A stretch of 64,000 bases of DNA from Branchiostoma floridae (GCF_000003815.2 NC_049985.1:14476587-14540586), one strand, 5' to 3'; counted from the first letter of the stretch, positions 10,891 through 22,860 are shown. Notes: generated by a model from the sequence alone, not told the origin. Numbers and translations: made by a program.

Positions 10891-11989
10891 AATTTTTTTA
10901 ATTTTCTACTTTTACATGGACCCGAAAAAAAAAAGAAATTTATCAAAATGAAAAAAAAAAAACTTTTGTGGATTTAACGTCTCCTGCATAAGTCACACCT
11001 GATTTAGTCACTTGAAATACAGTGGACAAAGTTCAGTCTACTTGGTTCGTGCAGAATACACTTCAAATGCGCATGCACAGCCTTAGGCGTCTGTACAGGT
11101 GAATACGTGAGGTCATCGTCAAAGTAGCATCGCAAAATGGAGCATTTAAACCACACCTTCTTTGACCTCTCGTGTGCACAGAACCTCGCGTATCAAACTT
11201 TACTGAAGTTTGCTACAAGTGATATCCGAAGGAGATATGGATTTGCGCCGCGTTTCTTTCGTGTGGCTCTGTTCCATCATTTTGTTTGCCTTTTAACTAA
11301 ACATGTACATTATTCAATAAGGGCATGCGTACTACATGTGGATATTAGCAGAAAATCTGTTATTGTCAAGAAAAAATACAGGGACTAGACTCTGATGTTT
11401 TCCATGTGTAGGATTGTATCAAGCGAACGGGTGTAAGTATCGACTACTGGGATAAATCGTACATCTAAATAATTATATAAACTTGTACACACATGTAAAC
11501 ACATGTACTTTTCGTCATGGTATAGGTGTGTCAAAACACGCAGTCAGAAGACAGACAGGATTTTCGTGTTTTGAAACTGTTTGGAGAAGCCATTTTCTAT
11601 TTGCTATGGATGGCTGAAATCAGTTGTTGATACCTTTAAACAAAGGCTAGTCACCGAGGATAGCCAAAAGAACGCAATAAGCTCAAACTAAACCAAGAGT
11701 GAAAAAAAGATTATCCAAGATAAAAATCACACGGAGTGAAACCATATGTAGGTGTGGTATCCATAAACTTTTCATGTATAACACGTTAACATCGAATGCA
11801 CGCAATGCTTCATTTTCCACTGTGCTGTACAACAACGTTGTTGCAAGCCTTTCAAAGCCTCTATCTCAGATACATTAAGATATTTTATTTCCATAGATTT
11901 TGAAAAACTTAAGTCATTGGGGGATTGCAAGATAAATTTGAGATTTTATCTGGGATAAAACCAGCAGCTAAGATTTCTGTGGGGATCAT

Positions 11990-12165
11990 TGTCCCTTAGT
12001 AAAGTTCATTGCGTCTTCGTCTTAATTACATGACGCTACGGGCTTACAGCTGATTGGTTGAAGCTGTATCACACCCAATGTTCACGTGAAGGATTGCATC
12101 ATCAGCTTGTGTTTGTAGATTGACATGTGTTTAGAAAAACGGCCTTTTTATGGAAATATCATACA
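11990..12165 (+). promoter_or_regulatory. Upstream module, copy 5, nearest to promoter copy 1
   Basis: Complete module with CTGATTGGTTGAAG, CCAATGTTCACGTGAAGG, GATTGCATCATCAG and TTGACATGTGTTTAGAAAAA. It lies about 125 bp upstream of the region shared by all three promoter copies. Confidence 0.5.
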
Positions 12166-12289
12166 GTTTTTGAAATTTTCTACCCTTTTATAAACAAAAC
12201 ACAACCTTTGTGGATTAAACGTCTTCTGCATAAGTCTCTGTTAAAACCGACCTGTTGTTAAGTTCATTGTTCCTTCGTAAAATTGCCCA

Positions 12290-12549
12290 GTGTCCACGTG
12301 GATACTTTGATTATAGATACGTGCCTGATCGTGATGCACAAGTTGATCATGCACTACTACCATCCATGAGCATGTGTTAGCCATGATTTCTGCGCGTGAA
12401 TAGGGGGCGTACCTATAATTTTCTGACAGCTTTGACCAATCCGCTAGTTCATTTCTCTCGATGAATTTGCATAACAATATCTGGCTGTCAATCATTTCAA
12501 ACACGCCACACTGTTCAGCGGCTTTAAAGTCTGGACAAATCCCGCACAA
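12290..12549 (+). promoter_or_regulatory. Promoter copy 1 of a three-copy promoter family
   Basis: Shares ordered blocks with 29890-30170 and, inverted, with 55985-56175. These are GTCCACGTG, a GGGGGCGT GC-box, CCAAT-like text (GACCAATCCGC), an octamer-like ATTTGCAT at about 12465, CAATCATTTCAAACACGCCA, and a TATA-like CTTTAAA at 12522-12528. Placement of the box about 25-30 bp before the conserved exon block suggests a start near 12550. The start site itself is inferred. Confidence 0.6.
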
Positions 12550-12669
12550 ACCCCAGTTTCTCCGGAACTCCGAAGCTATCCAGACTGCGGACCGTCATCC
12601 CAGACTCGACAGCAGACAACCTCAGCGTCACCCTGGTCGATATCATCCTTACTACTGTTTCCAGAACTT
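12550..12669 (+). other. Predicted non-coding first exon, copy 1
   Basis: Begins around CAAACCCCAGTTTCTCC and ends at CCAGAACTT with donor GTAAGT at 12670. It contains no ATG that opens a meaningful frame. The block from CACAAACCCC to CTATCCAGACT (about 41 nt) is identical in all three copies. The nearest downstream exon with a suitable acceptor just before an ATG is that of the lectin (acceptor at 16304-16305), so it may be the lectin 5'UTR. That link is unproven. Confidence 0.5.
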
Positions 12670-14400
12670 GTAAGTTGCATTTTTTGTCAGTTAACGGTTG
12701 GAACTACTTGTTTAATGAAGAAACGTACTCGTATGTTGCCTTCTTAGGTTATTTTTTGTTTGGGCAGAGTCAGGAATTGAAACGATTTGCTATCACAACG
12801 GCTTGTGCGAGGGATGGATTTGAGTTGAAAAACACGTTTTTGTCACTCTATCTTTGACTTGCTAAGACTGACGACTACCAGTCATATCTTTGTCAATGTG
12901 TCACATATAATAAAGTGTCGCTCGATTGCCAGAGGGTGCAAAACCGGTACCGCGGTCGACGTCCCCAACGGGTCGGGATTGCGGGGAGCGGTCCACACGG
13001 TCCGCCGACGCCCAATCGCGTGGCCTGTCCGAAAGACATAGGGATCTATCGCAAACGTCTCTGGCAGCAAGAACGGTAAAATCCTGCTCTTTTGGAAACG
13101 AAAATTCACCAATATTTGTTACTATCAGCTTCGACCGCTCTACCACGACCAATACCACAAGGGCGCTTGCAGCGTACAGCGCGGAACGGGTCGGGCCGGC
13201 GGGTGCTCCTGGTCCCGTCCCCGCTTCAACATCTGTATGCCGTGGAGCTGACGTAAAAGCAACGAAGTCATAGCGCCTTAGCCACGAAGAGTTACGAAAT
13301 TGCCATGCCTCCTATGAATAAAGAAAGTGCGCGCCTTGTTGTTTTCTCTTTACGGCATGAAATACATTATGTTTTTGTCTTGCTTATTATCTGTCTCGTT
13401 CTTTTATCGTTCTCTTGTGAACACACATTTGCTTTCTTTTGATACGTGAAGAGTCAAACCCATTTCCCAGATGACTTGCCTCCTGAAACATGAAGTTGAA
13501 TATTTGAATAGAATGATTTAAAAAGTAATTGCAAGGTCTGGAATTGCGTGAACGCTTTCACAAAAAAAAAACAGCCAAGTGGAAGAACAGGCCACCCGTC
13601 CGCTGACCTGAGACTACAACTCCGCGCCGCGCCGGGGAAGACTTCGCCGCCCTGGCCCCGCTCACGGTCGACCACAATCCGTACATACCACTGACGCGAA
13701 ACCCATGCCATTAAGTTCAGGGGCTTGCTCGACTGTTCATCGGGTACATTGCTATTTTTTGTCCGGGCTTCTCAGCGCGGGTCTTTTCAACGTCGATCAT
13801 TGAAAAAATAAGGGCGCTGCCAGATTCCATCGCACAGCGAGTCGGCCTCGGTGCTTTGATCCGCCGTGTCCGCTTGACTATCTACCGCGAAGCTCACGCA
13901 AAGATAACGAAGTCAAACAGCCCCAGCCACAGTTGTGAAACCACCATGCCTCCTATGAACCAAGAACAGAACTGCGCGCCTGTTTATTTCCGTACGGCGT
14001 ATTGAGATTTTGATTACAATGTGTTTTTTTTTTTTTTTGTCTTGCTCATTTTCTGTCGCATTCTTTTATCTTTCTCTTCAGAACATGTTTTGTTTTCTTT
14101 ATATTTGAAGTCTTGTAAGAATTAAACGCAATTCCAGATGGCTTCATGCATCTTGTAACATGATTTTGAAGTTGAATACTTGAATGAGATAATTTAAAAA
14201 GGATTGCAAGGTCTGGAATTGCGAGAACGCTTTTAGAAAACCAACACCCAAAGCAACATGGAAGAATAGGCCACTCGTCCGCAGGCCGGCTTCCAGTCTG
14301 AGACTGGAACTTTGCGCCGCGCCGGGAAAGACTTCGGCGTCCCTGCCACACCCACGCTCTACCACACTCCGTACATAGCCCTGCCCTTAAGTTCAGGTGG
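12670..14400 (+). repeat. Duplicated non-coding blocks downstream of promoter copy 1
   Basis: 12670-13340 matches 30273-30900 in order, with shared landmarks GTCACAT.TAATAAAG.TG, GGCCTGTCCGAAAG, CGGTAAAATCCT and AACGAAGTCATAGCGC. A second block, TTGCAAGGTCTGGAATTGCG plus flanks, occurs at about 13491-13640, 14165-14340 and 31041-31200, so it is tandemly duplicated here. The open frames in these blocks are conserved on both strands alike, which is what plain DNA homology gives. I do not call them genes. Confidence 0.65.
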
Positions 14401-14599
14401 CTTGCTCGGCTTTTTACCAGTGACGTCGCATTTTTCCTTGTCTGAACAACTGGCAGCGGGTCTTTTATTAACCTCAACGTCGACTACTGAAAGGATAGGT
14501 TCTCTTAAGGGCGCTGCCAGGCCAGGTCGGCCTGGGTGCTCCCGGCACCCACCGCGGAGTTGACGCAGGACCAACAACGTAGTGGTAGTGCCGCCGCTT

Positions 14600-15725
14600 G
14601 TCCGTAACAGCGCCGGTCAGAGGTTGTCCCTCTAATTATCGAAAACAAAGACAAATTGTCAACTTTTTAAAACCAAAAACAGCGATCTCTGTAAACACCG
14701 AAACAAACAGTTTTCATTTTGCTTTTGCCATTTTTTTTGCATTATATGGACGCTGCCATATTAACTTGTTTAACATTTGTTTTGGCCAGGGCGGTGTCAA
14801 TATGTTTTCAACATTGTGTCTACAGCTTTCGTTAATAGAACTGGTTGGTTGACTAATTGATTGATTGATTACAAATAGTCATGAAAAATTGTTCTATGGA
14901 GCTCATCTTGTTGTGATCTAGAAACTTCATCAGCATCCCTGTACAATTACACCGTTCGTATCTCGTGGTCATTACCTAAATTACGTAGAAGTAATAAGGT
15001 CTCTATTATATGAATGAAGACCTTTATTGCATATTTTTGCCCCACTGGGCTAGGTACAGGTCACATGGTAACAATAATATATATGTAACAATGGAAACAA
15101 TCATAAATATCTATATATGTAGATATGCGTATATATTTAACTTTATGTCAGTGTATTCAGGTGCCATGCCTGCTTTGAAAGATTCTACTATTGTCAAAAA
15201 TAAACTTAACATTCCGACAAAAGCGACTTAACTATAGCTATGATCAACAAGAAGAATTCGGTGGCAAAGGCCGGAACATTAACCTGGTAATTGAGCTGAA
15301 ATTGCTGCGGCAACTCGCACGAGGTTAAGAATGTTAGATCAGTCCTAATAGATTTAAGGTTTTGAATTGAATTCACTCAAATTAAGTGGCATTGAACAAC
15401 AATTCCGCCTTTCAGGATGTCATGCCCTTAGACTGCAGCTAGATAATCGACCGGATCTTCATGCAAAAAATCCATCTATACTGCTATTTTTTTTCATGTT
15501 GACGTGTTAATGCAAAAACACGACAGACATGCCAAAAATGATAATTCAATCCCCTGTGGTGAACTATTACCAACTGTACCATGATTGCATATGAGATCAT
15601 CAACATTAGCATATACAAAAATGACAACCCAGCCTCATCCCGATTGGCAGTGACCAACGTCGTTGTTGCTTCATACCGCGCGGCCCTCACTCACAGGCAC
15701 TGTCAAGCAGGAACCGTCATTGTAT
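14600..15725. other. Non-coding stretch
   Basis: No recognised coding exon. It contains the short LINE 3' tail at about 15009-15085. Confidence 0.4.
15009..15085 (-). mobile_element. LINE 3'-end scrap
   Basis: The plus strand reads ATGAATGAAGACCTTTATTG, then TTTTGCCCCACTGGGCTA and TACAGGTCA. This is the reverse complement of the 3' tail of the LINE at 5820-6248. Only about 75 bp is retained. Confidence 0.75.
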
Positions 15726-15800
15726 GTTTCGCTCCTTCTGATTGGTCAATGTCCTGTATAACTCCCATTCTGATTGGTCAATTCCAGTTCTCATCGCTTT
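15725..15800. promoter_or_regulatory. Paired inverted-CCAAT element
   Basis: Two copies of CTGATTGGTCAAT separated by about 36 bp. The same paired arrangement (TGATTGGTCAATG.CC, then a second ATTGG or TTTGG box) recurs inside the minus-strand gene at about 53475-53560 and 53945-53990. This suggests a dispersed NF-Y-type element; function is inferred. Confidence 0.35.
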
Positions 15801-16054
15801 TGAGGCCGTGCCAACTTTCATCTCGCATAACGCCAGAACGGCTTACGCTAGAGCCACCAAATTTGTTTTCCTAAAATTTTGTTGGTAACAAAATTTTCCT
15901 TTTTTTCGTGTACGATGAAGAATAACGAGATTATTACCTATCAAATTTGTACCTGTATTTTTTTATCAAGAAATGTTTACATGAAACGTTTTTAGTCTAT
16001 ATTCATTATCGTTTGTCTTAATTTGCTTAAAGAATGTATTTTTGACAATTCAAG

Positions 16055-16150
16055 GTGGTGGATATAAGATGGCGGAGCCCAACTAGTATCTTAGTTATCT
16101 CGCGAGTTTACGTTCTGAAGTGATTGGTCATCAGTGATGAAGAAGGCGAC
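16055..16150 (+). promoter_or_regulatory. Possible TATA-less proximal promoter of the lectin gene
   Basis: Contains AAGATGGCGGAG (YY1-type site), ATCTCGCGAGTT (TCTCGCGAGA-type element) and GATTGGTC (inverted CCAAT) within 90 bp. These motifs are typical of TATA-less animal promoters. It lies about 200 bp upstream of the lectin ATG, and a splice acceptor at 16304-16305 implies an intron between. It is an alternative to the distant promoter copy 1. Confidence 0.4.
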
Positions 16151-16329
16151 AGTGGTCGTTGAAAATTTGATCCGTGTGTACTTTTGTGTTGGAAGAAAGT
16201 ATAGCATTGTACTATGGTTACTACCAACACAAATGAGCTTCCATGATCAAATCTTATCTGGTAACTGATTAATGACATCACTTTTTGTGTTTATTTTTCA
16301 TATAGAAAACGAAGTGACCCAATCCAGAA

Positions 16330-19300
16330 ATGTCAAAGGTGCGTTATTCTTTGTTTTATTTATATTATGTATTTGGCATATATGCTTAAGTAAAGTTAGC
16401 TAACTTTTTTTTTACAAAAGTCACTGGCCAAAAAAGCTAAACCGAAGTCAGTCGTTATTATCAGCTAAAACGCGGCGGTGGCAAGTTCTGTCCGACAAAC
16501 GCTGTTTTTGAGGAAGGTGTTCGAAATAGAACATAATCGAACAAGGGGCGGGGCTTCTGGATCGGTCCATTTCCTTTGCACATTATTTTGGACCTCCTAG
16601 GAGCCAAGAGTAGGAGCCAGGATAATAATTGTTTCGTATCATAACTTGGAAGACTGATATCATTTTTTCTTTAACACTGCCACTTTCTTCCCTCTGATGA
16701 GATTGAGTCATTTCTAACCTTTATGTGAACCGGTGGCTTGCATTAATTATTTCCTTGGTTACTGACATTTTCACCCTCCTTGCTATTGGAATGTAATTTA
16801 GGGAAAGCAGAATATTTTCCTTACTGCTACGGGTACCGCTACGGTGGTATGTACCAAAGTGCTGTACTTTCTCGTAGAAAAAATTATAGGGGCAATAAAA
16901 CATGATGACGTCATCCATATGACCCCCAAAATCAGATTAAGAATTCTTTACGGCTTCATTCTTTCTTCATTCAATAAGAAAACAATGGAAGGTCATAATG
17001 CCAATTTAGCCAGGTGAAATACCTTGAGTTTTCTGGAGGATGATGTGAAATTACCATTTTCTTCATTCCTGCCAGTTCTGAAATACTTGTCCTCTAGGGA
17101 CAACTTGTTCTCTGGTTGGCTATCTCAAACCATTTTGGAATATCATTCACCCTAATAGCTACATGTACAGTATGGCCAAGGATTCATATTCACCACCCCA
17201 AAAAAAACTGTGGAAGACTTTAGCCATCAAATATATATATTTTATGTAAAGGCTGTGAAACACAATATTAATATTCAAACTTTACGAATTTGAAGTCTGT
17301 GTAACTCTCAAGTCTGCACATGCACGAGAGGCCTTTATTGAAAGGCATTATCTCAGGCTAAGGATTTGCAGCATGCAGTTGACCCCTTTAATGTATAAAA
17401 TTATATCAAAGTGAACAAGTAATAGTCTAAGCATGTTCCTGCCAAGCAGGGTTTGGAAAGAATGTAGGTTTTGAAGCAATTTTTTATCAGGAAGGAGTGT
17501 AAAACATCTCATTGGCCCAAAACACTGCATTGGAATAGCTTTGATAATCAGAATGACCTGTTGAAAAAGTATGATGAACAGGTATTATCTTCGCCATGCT
17601 TTGCAAGAAGGTTGTTTTTAGCTGCGCCATGGCGTGGTGGTTCTGTTTGTAGGTCAACAGTATATAACTCGAGAAACTACGGATGGATCTTGATGCTGTT
17701 TGGTGGGTGTGTAGCGGTTATGAAAAGGGAGGTCAAATTCGAAAACGGTTTACCTGGCGTTTTTCTACGGATCTACAGCGGGCTTTGTATTTTTGTGTGA
17801 TTGTTTGCGGACGACTCGAGAAGCTGTGAATTGATGTCCATGATATTATTTAGGTAGGTAGAAGTTGTAGAAAGAAAGGTCAAGTTCGAAAATGGTTTAC
17901 CCGGCGTTTTCCTACAGTACTGCAGTGGGCTGTGTATCAAAATGTTTTTTGCCTGTGCAAAACATAGCTCGAGAAGCTGTGAGTTGATCTTCATGATGTA
18001 TGGTTGGCATCAGTTTTGGAAGCAAAGGTCAAGTTCGTAAATGGTTCACCTGGCGTTTCCCTACCGTACTGTAGTGGGCTGTGTATGTATGCGTGTTTGG
18101 TTGTGCACAACATAACTCGAGAAGCTATAGATGGTTGTGTATGCCATTGTATTTAGGGGATGGGTAGGGGTCGTGAGAAGGAAGGTCAAGGGCGATAACG
18201 GGCCTCCTATCGGTTAGCGACTGCACTGCAGCGGAGCCACAGTAACCACAGTACTGCACTGCCCTCAGTATCTTCTCGATTTATGTATATATATGAACAA
18301 TGATTCTAAAAATTGAAGATAAGCTAGTGCGATATGCTCAGTAAATTTTGAATAGATTTGTTGCAAATGTTCGGATACAATGTGTATTACCTTCTGCAGA
18401 GAATATCTATTTCGACTACTAGTATGTACTATGTGCGTACATCAGTGTTGCAATTTCTTCTTATTGTCACATGCGTGCTGTACTATGAATACCACAATAT
18501 GTATTAACAAGTTCACTATTCTCCAGTTCATCAAAAGCAAGGAAGATGGAGAACTTCTGATGACCGTCAAGGATTTCAAACCCAACGGTGGCACTCAAAT
18601 TGTTGTCAAAAAACTTGACCCGGCAAACGATGGGTTCCAAAAATGGTTTTTTAAGAGACAGGTAACGACGTCATGCTAGGTCTAACTGTTTACGAAAACC
18701 CCATCTAGAATATGCTAGGTCTAACTGTTTACGAAAACCCCATCTAGAATATATGCATCTGCTGAGGGCTCACATCTGGACAAATGTGTCAACTTTACCC
18801 CCCCCCCCCCCGCCAAATGCAATGTTGATGCACGATGTTTCACAAGTGCGTGAATCAGTAAGCTGAAGTTATCCAGATGTCCAGATGTATGCACAGGTGG
18901 AGATTGATTACGTGTTCATTTTAATCCAATTAGCTGAGAGTTAACATTCTGGTTAAGTGGTACAAAGTACTCTATCCAGTCCCTCCATCCTAGAGTTATT
19001 GCAGTTAAGTTTATAATTTGGACTCACGATATTAGATTGGTTTATGTAGCTACAATAATCACACTAGTACATTCATAACTGGTTAAAGCACACTCTCAGA
19101 CAGAATTCCTTTCAGATACACTTCTGGTTCAATCATGTACGACTTCTCTATCTAATGTTATACCTGTTCTACTTGGCAATCTCAGGGCTCAGGATACGTA
19201 TCCATAGAAGCTGAGAGTACTCCACCGCTAGCAATGAGTATTGATGAAAAACCAGCTACAAATGTGAAGTAAGTTTCATTCCATGAACTTGAATCAATGA

Positions 19301-19815
19301 TTGACTTAGAAGTTGGACTTGGAATAACAACTGCTTTTTTTGCAACATGCATGCTGTTAATGGTAGTGGATGCTTGTCTAAAATAACATTACATTGGGAG
19401 AAAAGTAACAGTAGTATCTTGGACCTGTTACTGAACATGGTATTCCTTAATCGCAAACATTTGAGGAACCATATGCATACACAAAAGTTTTACTGAGATA
19501 GATCACTGATCCTGAATAGACTTAAATCACAGGTATAGTGTGATAGTGTGATAAGTAGATAGGTAACAAAACATATTGTTTTGTTATCCTAGGGTCATCA
19601 ACAAACAGTGGACAGGAAGTGACTATCAGCTGTGGAAGATTGAGGAGCGAGGTGAAGGATATAGTATCATTTCCCCGAAGCTAAACAAAGGTGGTGAAAC
19701 TTTTGTTATGACACTGGAAAATCAAAGTACCGTCCCTAACACCAATGTGGTTCTGGTTCAATTCCAAGCTGGTATTCCTACTAAAGCACAACTGTGGAAA
19801 GCTGACACCAATTAA
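16330..19815 (+). CDS. Single-domain ricin-B-like (R-type, beta-trefoil) lectin, 4 coding exons
   Basis: Exons are 16330-16338, 18527-18661, 19186-19268 and 19593-19815 (9+135+83+223 = 450 nt, 149 aa plus TAA). All introns are GT-AG with phases 0, 0 and 2. The protein runs MSKFIKSKEDGELLMTVKDF to AQLWKADTN. Q-x-W motifs at residues 41-43 (QKW), 88-90 (QLW) and 142-144 (QLW) are spaced about 50 apart, the hallmark of the three lobes of a beta-trefoil sugar-binding fold. There is no signal peptide, so a cytosolic protein or non-classical secretion is expected. The first coding exon is only nine coding bases (M-S-K). It is preceded by a strong acceptor (TTTATTTTTCATATAG), so a separate 5'UTR exon exists. 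The carbohydrate ligand cannot be read from sequence. A role in innate recognition is a family-level possibility only. Confidence 0.8.
17600..18245 (+). repeat. About 155-bp tandem repeat, four diverged units, in lectin intron 1
   Basis: Units share AAGGTCAAGTTCGAAAATGG, a CTGGCGTTTTCCTAC-like block, CAGTGGGCTGTGTAT and ACTCGAGAAGCTGTGA. The unit starts fall near 17620, 17765, 17930 and 18085. A related array in the opposite orientation lies at 42885-43330. Some of the wording (ATGATATTTGGTA-like) echoes single copies at about 33950, 35570 and 41415. Confidence 0.7.
18672..18750 (+). repeat. 39-bp perfect tandem duplication in lectin intron 2
   Basis: ATGCTAGGTCTAACTGTTTA..AACCCCATCTAGAAT occurs twice back to back, starting 11 bp after the exon 2 donor. 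A C homopolymer follows at about 18797-18811. Confidence 0.9.
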
Positions 19816-22640
19816 TTCCATTGGGTTGGCACAGTATAGGATGCTGGAGTTTAATATTTTCCACATTCAATGTAGTCTTACATGTTGATGTTTTGATGTC
19901 TATCAGATATCTTCTATCGGAGCTTCTGAATGCAGTGCTTCTTCTCGCCGTTATGTGTGTAGACGATTTAGGTGGCGATTGGGGATTGTGTTCTGGCCGT
20001 TAAAGCCCTAATTGCAACTAAACTCACATTGGTTACATATAGCAGTGATAAGTAGCACTCCAGTCAGAAGCTCTGGGGAAGGTGTCTGACAGATACTGAA
20101 ACGTCAGCAGGAAAAGCTACACTGGTTGTGAAAAGAAAACTCCAATACCTATGAAAATTCATGTAAAACACTTAACATGCACTTCATGTCATGATTTAAT
20201 CAACAATCATAATAGTGCATGTTTTGTGTCCTCATCCATATCCAATGTCAGTGATATAGCTGGGGGGTGAACATTACTTCTTTTATAGACACAACTACAT
20301 ACTATACATAGGGTCTAAACAATAGCTTCTTGGAAAGAATTTAAATGTGAAACGACTGAAGTGGTTGCCCCTCTTGTAGAAGATTATGATGAAATGATGA
20401 CATTATGTATGGGTCATCTATGTTCTGTTCTGTCACCATTGTCACGAGTCAGTTGAAATACCATATGATTTTCATATAACATAGACATGTAATACGTCTT
20501 CATCTGAATATGATTGCATGGAAAAGTTAAAGATCAATGACACATTGCAACACCAACCTTTTACCATTTTCATTACTTAATGCAGCCCCAAATCCAAAAT
20601 ATACATTTATGAGCTAAAATAGCCCGAAGTCCCAAAATGAAATGATGGCGCCAATTCAAAATTGGGAATGAAGACTTAGGTATACATGTAAATGTACTGA
20701 AAAGTTCTGACTTGATACAACACAAACACACAAAAAAAGAAATCTTGAGTTGCCTTCTTTGCGTTGGACCATGTTAAAACATATCAATTATTACCGTATT
20801 AGCACAGACGATTCTTCATTCTACAGTGAGTTCTTTAAAGTCCTTTTTGAGATACTTGAGGTTTCTTGAGGTGACACACCAGCCTTTGTACTAAAGGACT
20901 CTTACAAAGGCTGTTCAGACTGAAGTTATGGGGTTACAAGGTAGTACATAATCCTTTGGACCTATTTACCACGATTCCCTTTCCTTTATCATGATATTGT
21001 TTGAGGTGTTTACAAATTCCATTTTCGTACATGTAACCCCTGACTTCAGTCACAGTGTTTTTTTTTCATTTTACCATTACTTATTTAGAAACAGGCACAC
21101 AATGTCCCTCTAGAGACAGATAACAAGTTGGCAACATCCAGAGTGTGAATAGTCCTGAATTTTGGGAAGATAGTAAGTCTACAGGGATGTGAATCTTGTC
21201 ATAGGGGTAGACGCTGTGCCAACATATCTTATTGCTTTTTATTACCATTTATCTAGATACAAGCACACAATGTCCTTCTGATGACAGATATCATACCAAG
21301 TTTACTTGGTGAAAAGTGAGAAACATTCAGATTGTGAGTTTTCCTGAAATTGAGGAATGCATAAGGTCTTATAAGAAATTGAATTTGATTCGGTCATAGA
21401 AGTAGACGCTGTGCTGATAGAGTATGCATAGTTTTATTGTTTTTATTACTACTTATTTAGATACAGGCACACAATGTCCTTCTGATAGCATATGTCATAC
21501 CAAGTTTACCTGGTGAAAAATGAGAAACCATCAGATTGTGAATTTTTATGAAATTATGTAACACCACAAGTCCAATGGAATGGTGACTTTGTTTTAGAAG
21601 TAGACGCTGTGCTAATAGATACTTAATTGCTTTTTTTATAATCATTTATTGGTAAGCAGGTACACAATGTCCTTCTGATGACAAATCATACTAAGTTTAC
21701 TTGGTGAAAAGTGATCAACATTCAGATTATGAGTTTTCCTATATGTTTGAAGGCGTTAAGCCTTAAGAAATTGTGGTTCTGTCATAGAAGTAGACGCTGT
21801 GCCAATAGTTTTTGTTTTTCATTGCCAGTGTTTTCGATACAAGCACCTCATGTTGAGACCGATGCTACATCCATATTAGCAAACAGGCTGTTAGTCAACT
21901 GCAGCAGTCTAAAAACATGTGTAAAACTATCTACACATAGAGGTGCTGTATCTATATCATTGACACCTTTTTTTATAGGAAACGATAAGTAAAATTTAGA
22001 CCCCAGTCTATACAGTTGGAAGTCTAACACTGCAAAGTAAGAACCGCTTTGTTCCATCTAAAGCCAAAGGAAAGCATATACTCTGGTCTCAGAGTTTGCA
22101 CTTATATGGAAGATCCGTGAAACTTGTGTGAATGTAGTTTTTAAGATAAGAAACTGCATTGCTTTCCTTTGTCACAGGTATGACTTTCATCTGTACATCA
22201 ATAATGACGTCAGCAGATTTTAATGTCATGTTATCCTAAGATGAATGGTTGATGGGAATGTTAAAGAACTTGTAACATGTTAAGAACTTGAGACCCAAAA
22301 TGTATAATAACGAATAAGAAGACAAAGAGTTACCATTATCTTATGGTCTTTTATAGGCTTGAACAAGATATGAACTGACTGGGGAAAGCGCATTGTAGCT
22401 AAAGAATTATCATGGCAAGGAAAACAGCTGCAAAAAGTGCCTTGTGTTACATCTAGTTTGTTACAGTCCCCCAGAAAAAAACAATACAATCTATTGTTAA
22501 TATCAAGTCTTTTAACACACGTACAGTTACCAACACTATTGTATCTGCTGTCTGACATTGAGACTGGCATGTTAAGGAAGTTGAAGATTTTGTACTTCTG
22601 GCTTTTTTATTAATCAAAATAAAGCTTAACTGCTTGCAGT
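19816..22640 (+). other. Possible long 3'UTR or flank of the lectin gene
   Basis: No early AATAAA follows the lectin stop. The first well-placed AATAAA (in CAAAATAAAGCTTAAC, about 22618) is conserved in all three duplicated segments A, B and C. Whether the lectin transcript really extends that far is unknown. Confidence 0.3.
21080..21835 (+). repeat. About 195-bp tandem repeat, four units (copy A)
   Basis: GTAGACGCTGTGC marks each unit and ends near 21220, 21415, 21612 and 21803. Each unit also holds GCACACAATGTCC, CAAGTTTACTTGGTGAAAA and CAGATTGTGA.TTTTC. Copy B has a single chimeric unit and copy C about six. Confidence 0.85.
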
Positions 22641-22812
22641 TTGCGATTCTGTGATTTTGTCCTTGTTTGTCAGTGTGATGGAATGGTTGTATGGGATGTG
22701 TTAGTATGAGACACATAAACATACATCAAGCACACATTGTTTCTGGCTTATTATACAAAGTAAAATGTAACAAAAACATTTAAAAAAGCAAAATAAGCAA
22801 AACGTGCCATCA

Positions 22813-22816
22813 AGGT

Positions 22817-22859
<43 letters not shown>

Positions 22860-22860
22860 C
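22813..22860 (+). repeat. (TG)n microsatellite, copy A
   Basis: About 20 TG units. The positional counterpart in copy B (39404-39520) is much longer. Confidence 0.95.

Larger units (their letters stand above)
4100..12240 (+). repeat. Tandem array of about 1.0-1.5 kb upstream modules
   Basis: The same ordered landmarks recur. AAAGTTCATTGC and close variants lie near 4955, 6880, 9365, 10730 and 12000. TGGTTCGTGCAGAATACACT lies near 5505, 9920 and 11045. AACTAAACATG.ACATTATTCA lies near 5790, 8950, 10200 and 11300. GAAACCAGTCGTTGATA or variants lie near 6530, 10367 and 11617. Apart from two LINE remnants (5820-6248 and 7290-8765), the spacing is roughly 1.0-1.5 kb. A further diverged copy of one module lies at about 4110-4240. 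The array ends just upstream of promoter copy 1 and points towards it. I see no coding exon in the array. Confidence 0.75.

Noticed and set aside
12926-13273. Plus-strand open frame similar to the one at 30485-30748
   Set aside because: The similarity is as good on the minus-strand frame and includes indels, so it reflects duplicated non-coding DNA rather than selection on a protein.
21711-22057. Short frames conserved between segments A, B and C (AIQAPHVETDATSIL and, on the other strand, FAVLDFQLYRLGS)
   Set aside because: Both strands are conserved and the frames break at different places in the three copies, as expected from recent non-coding duplication.
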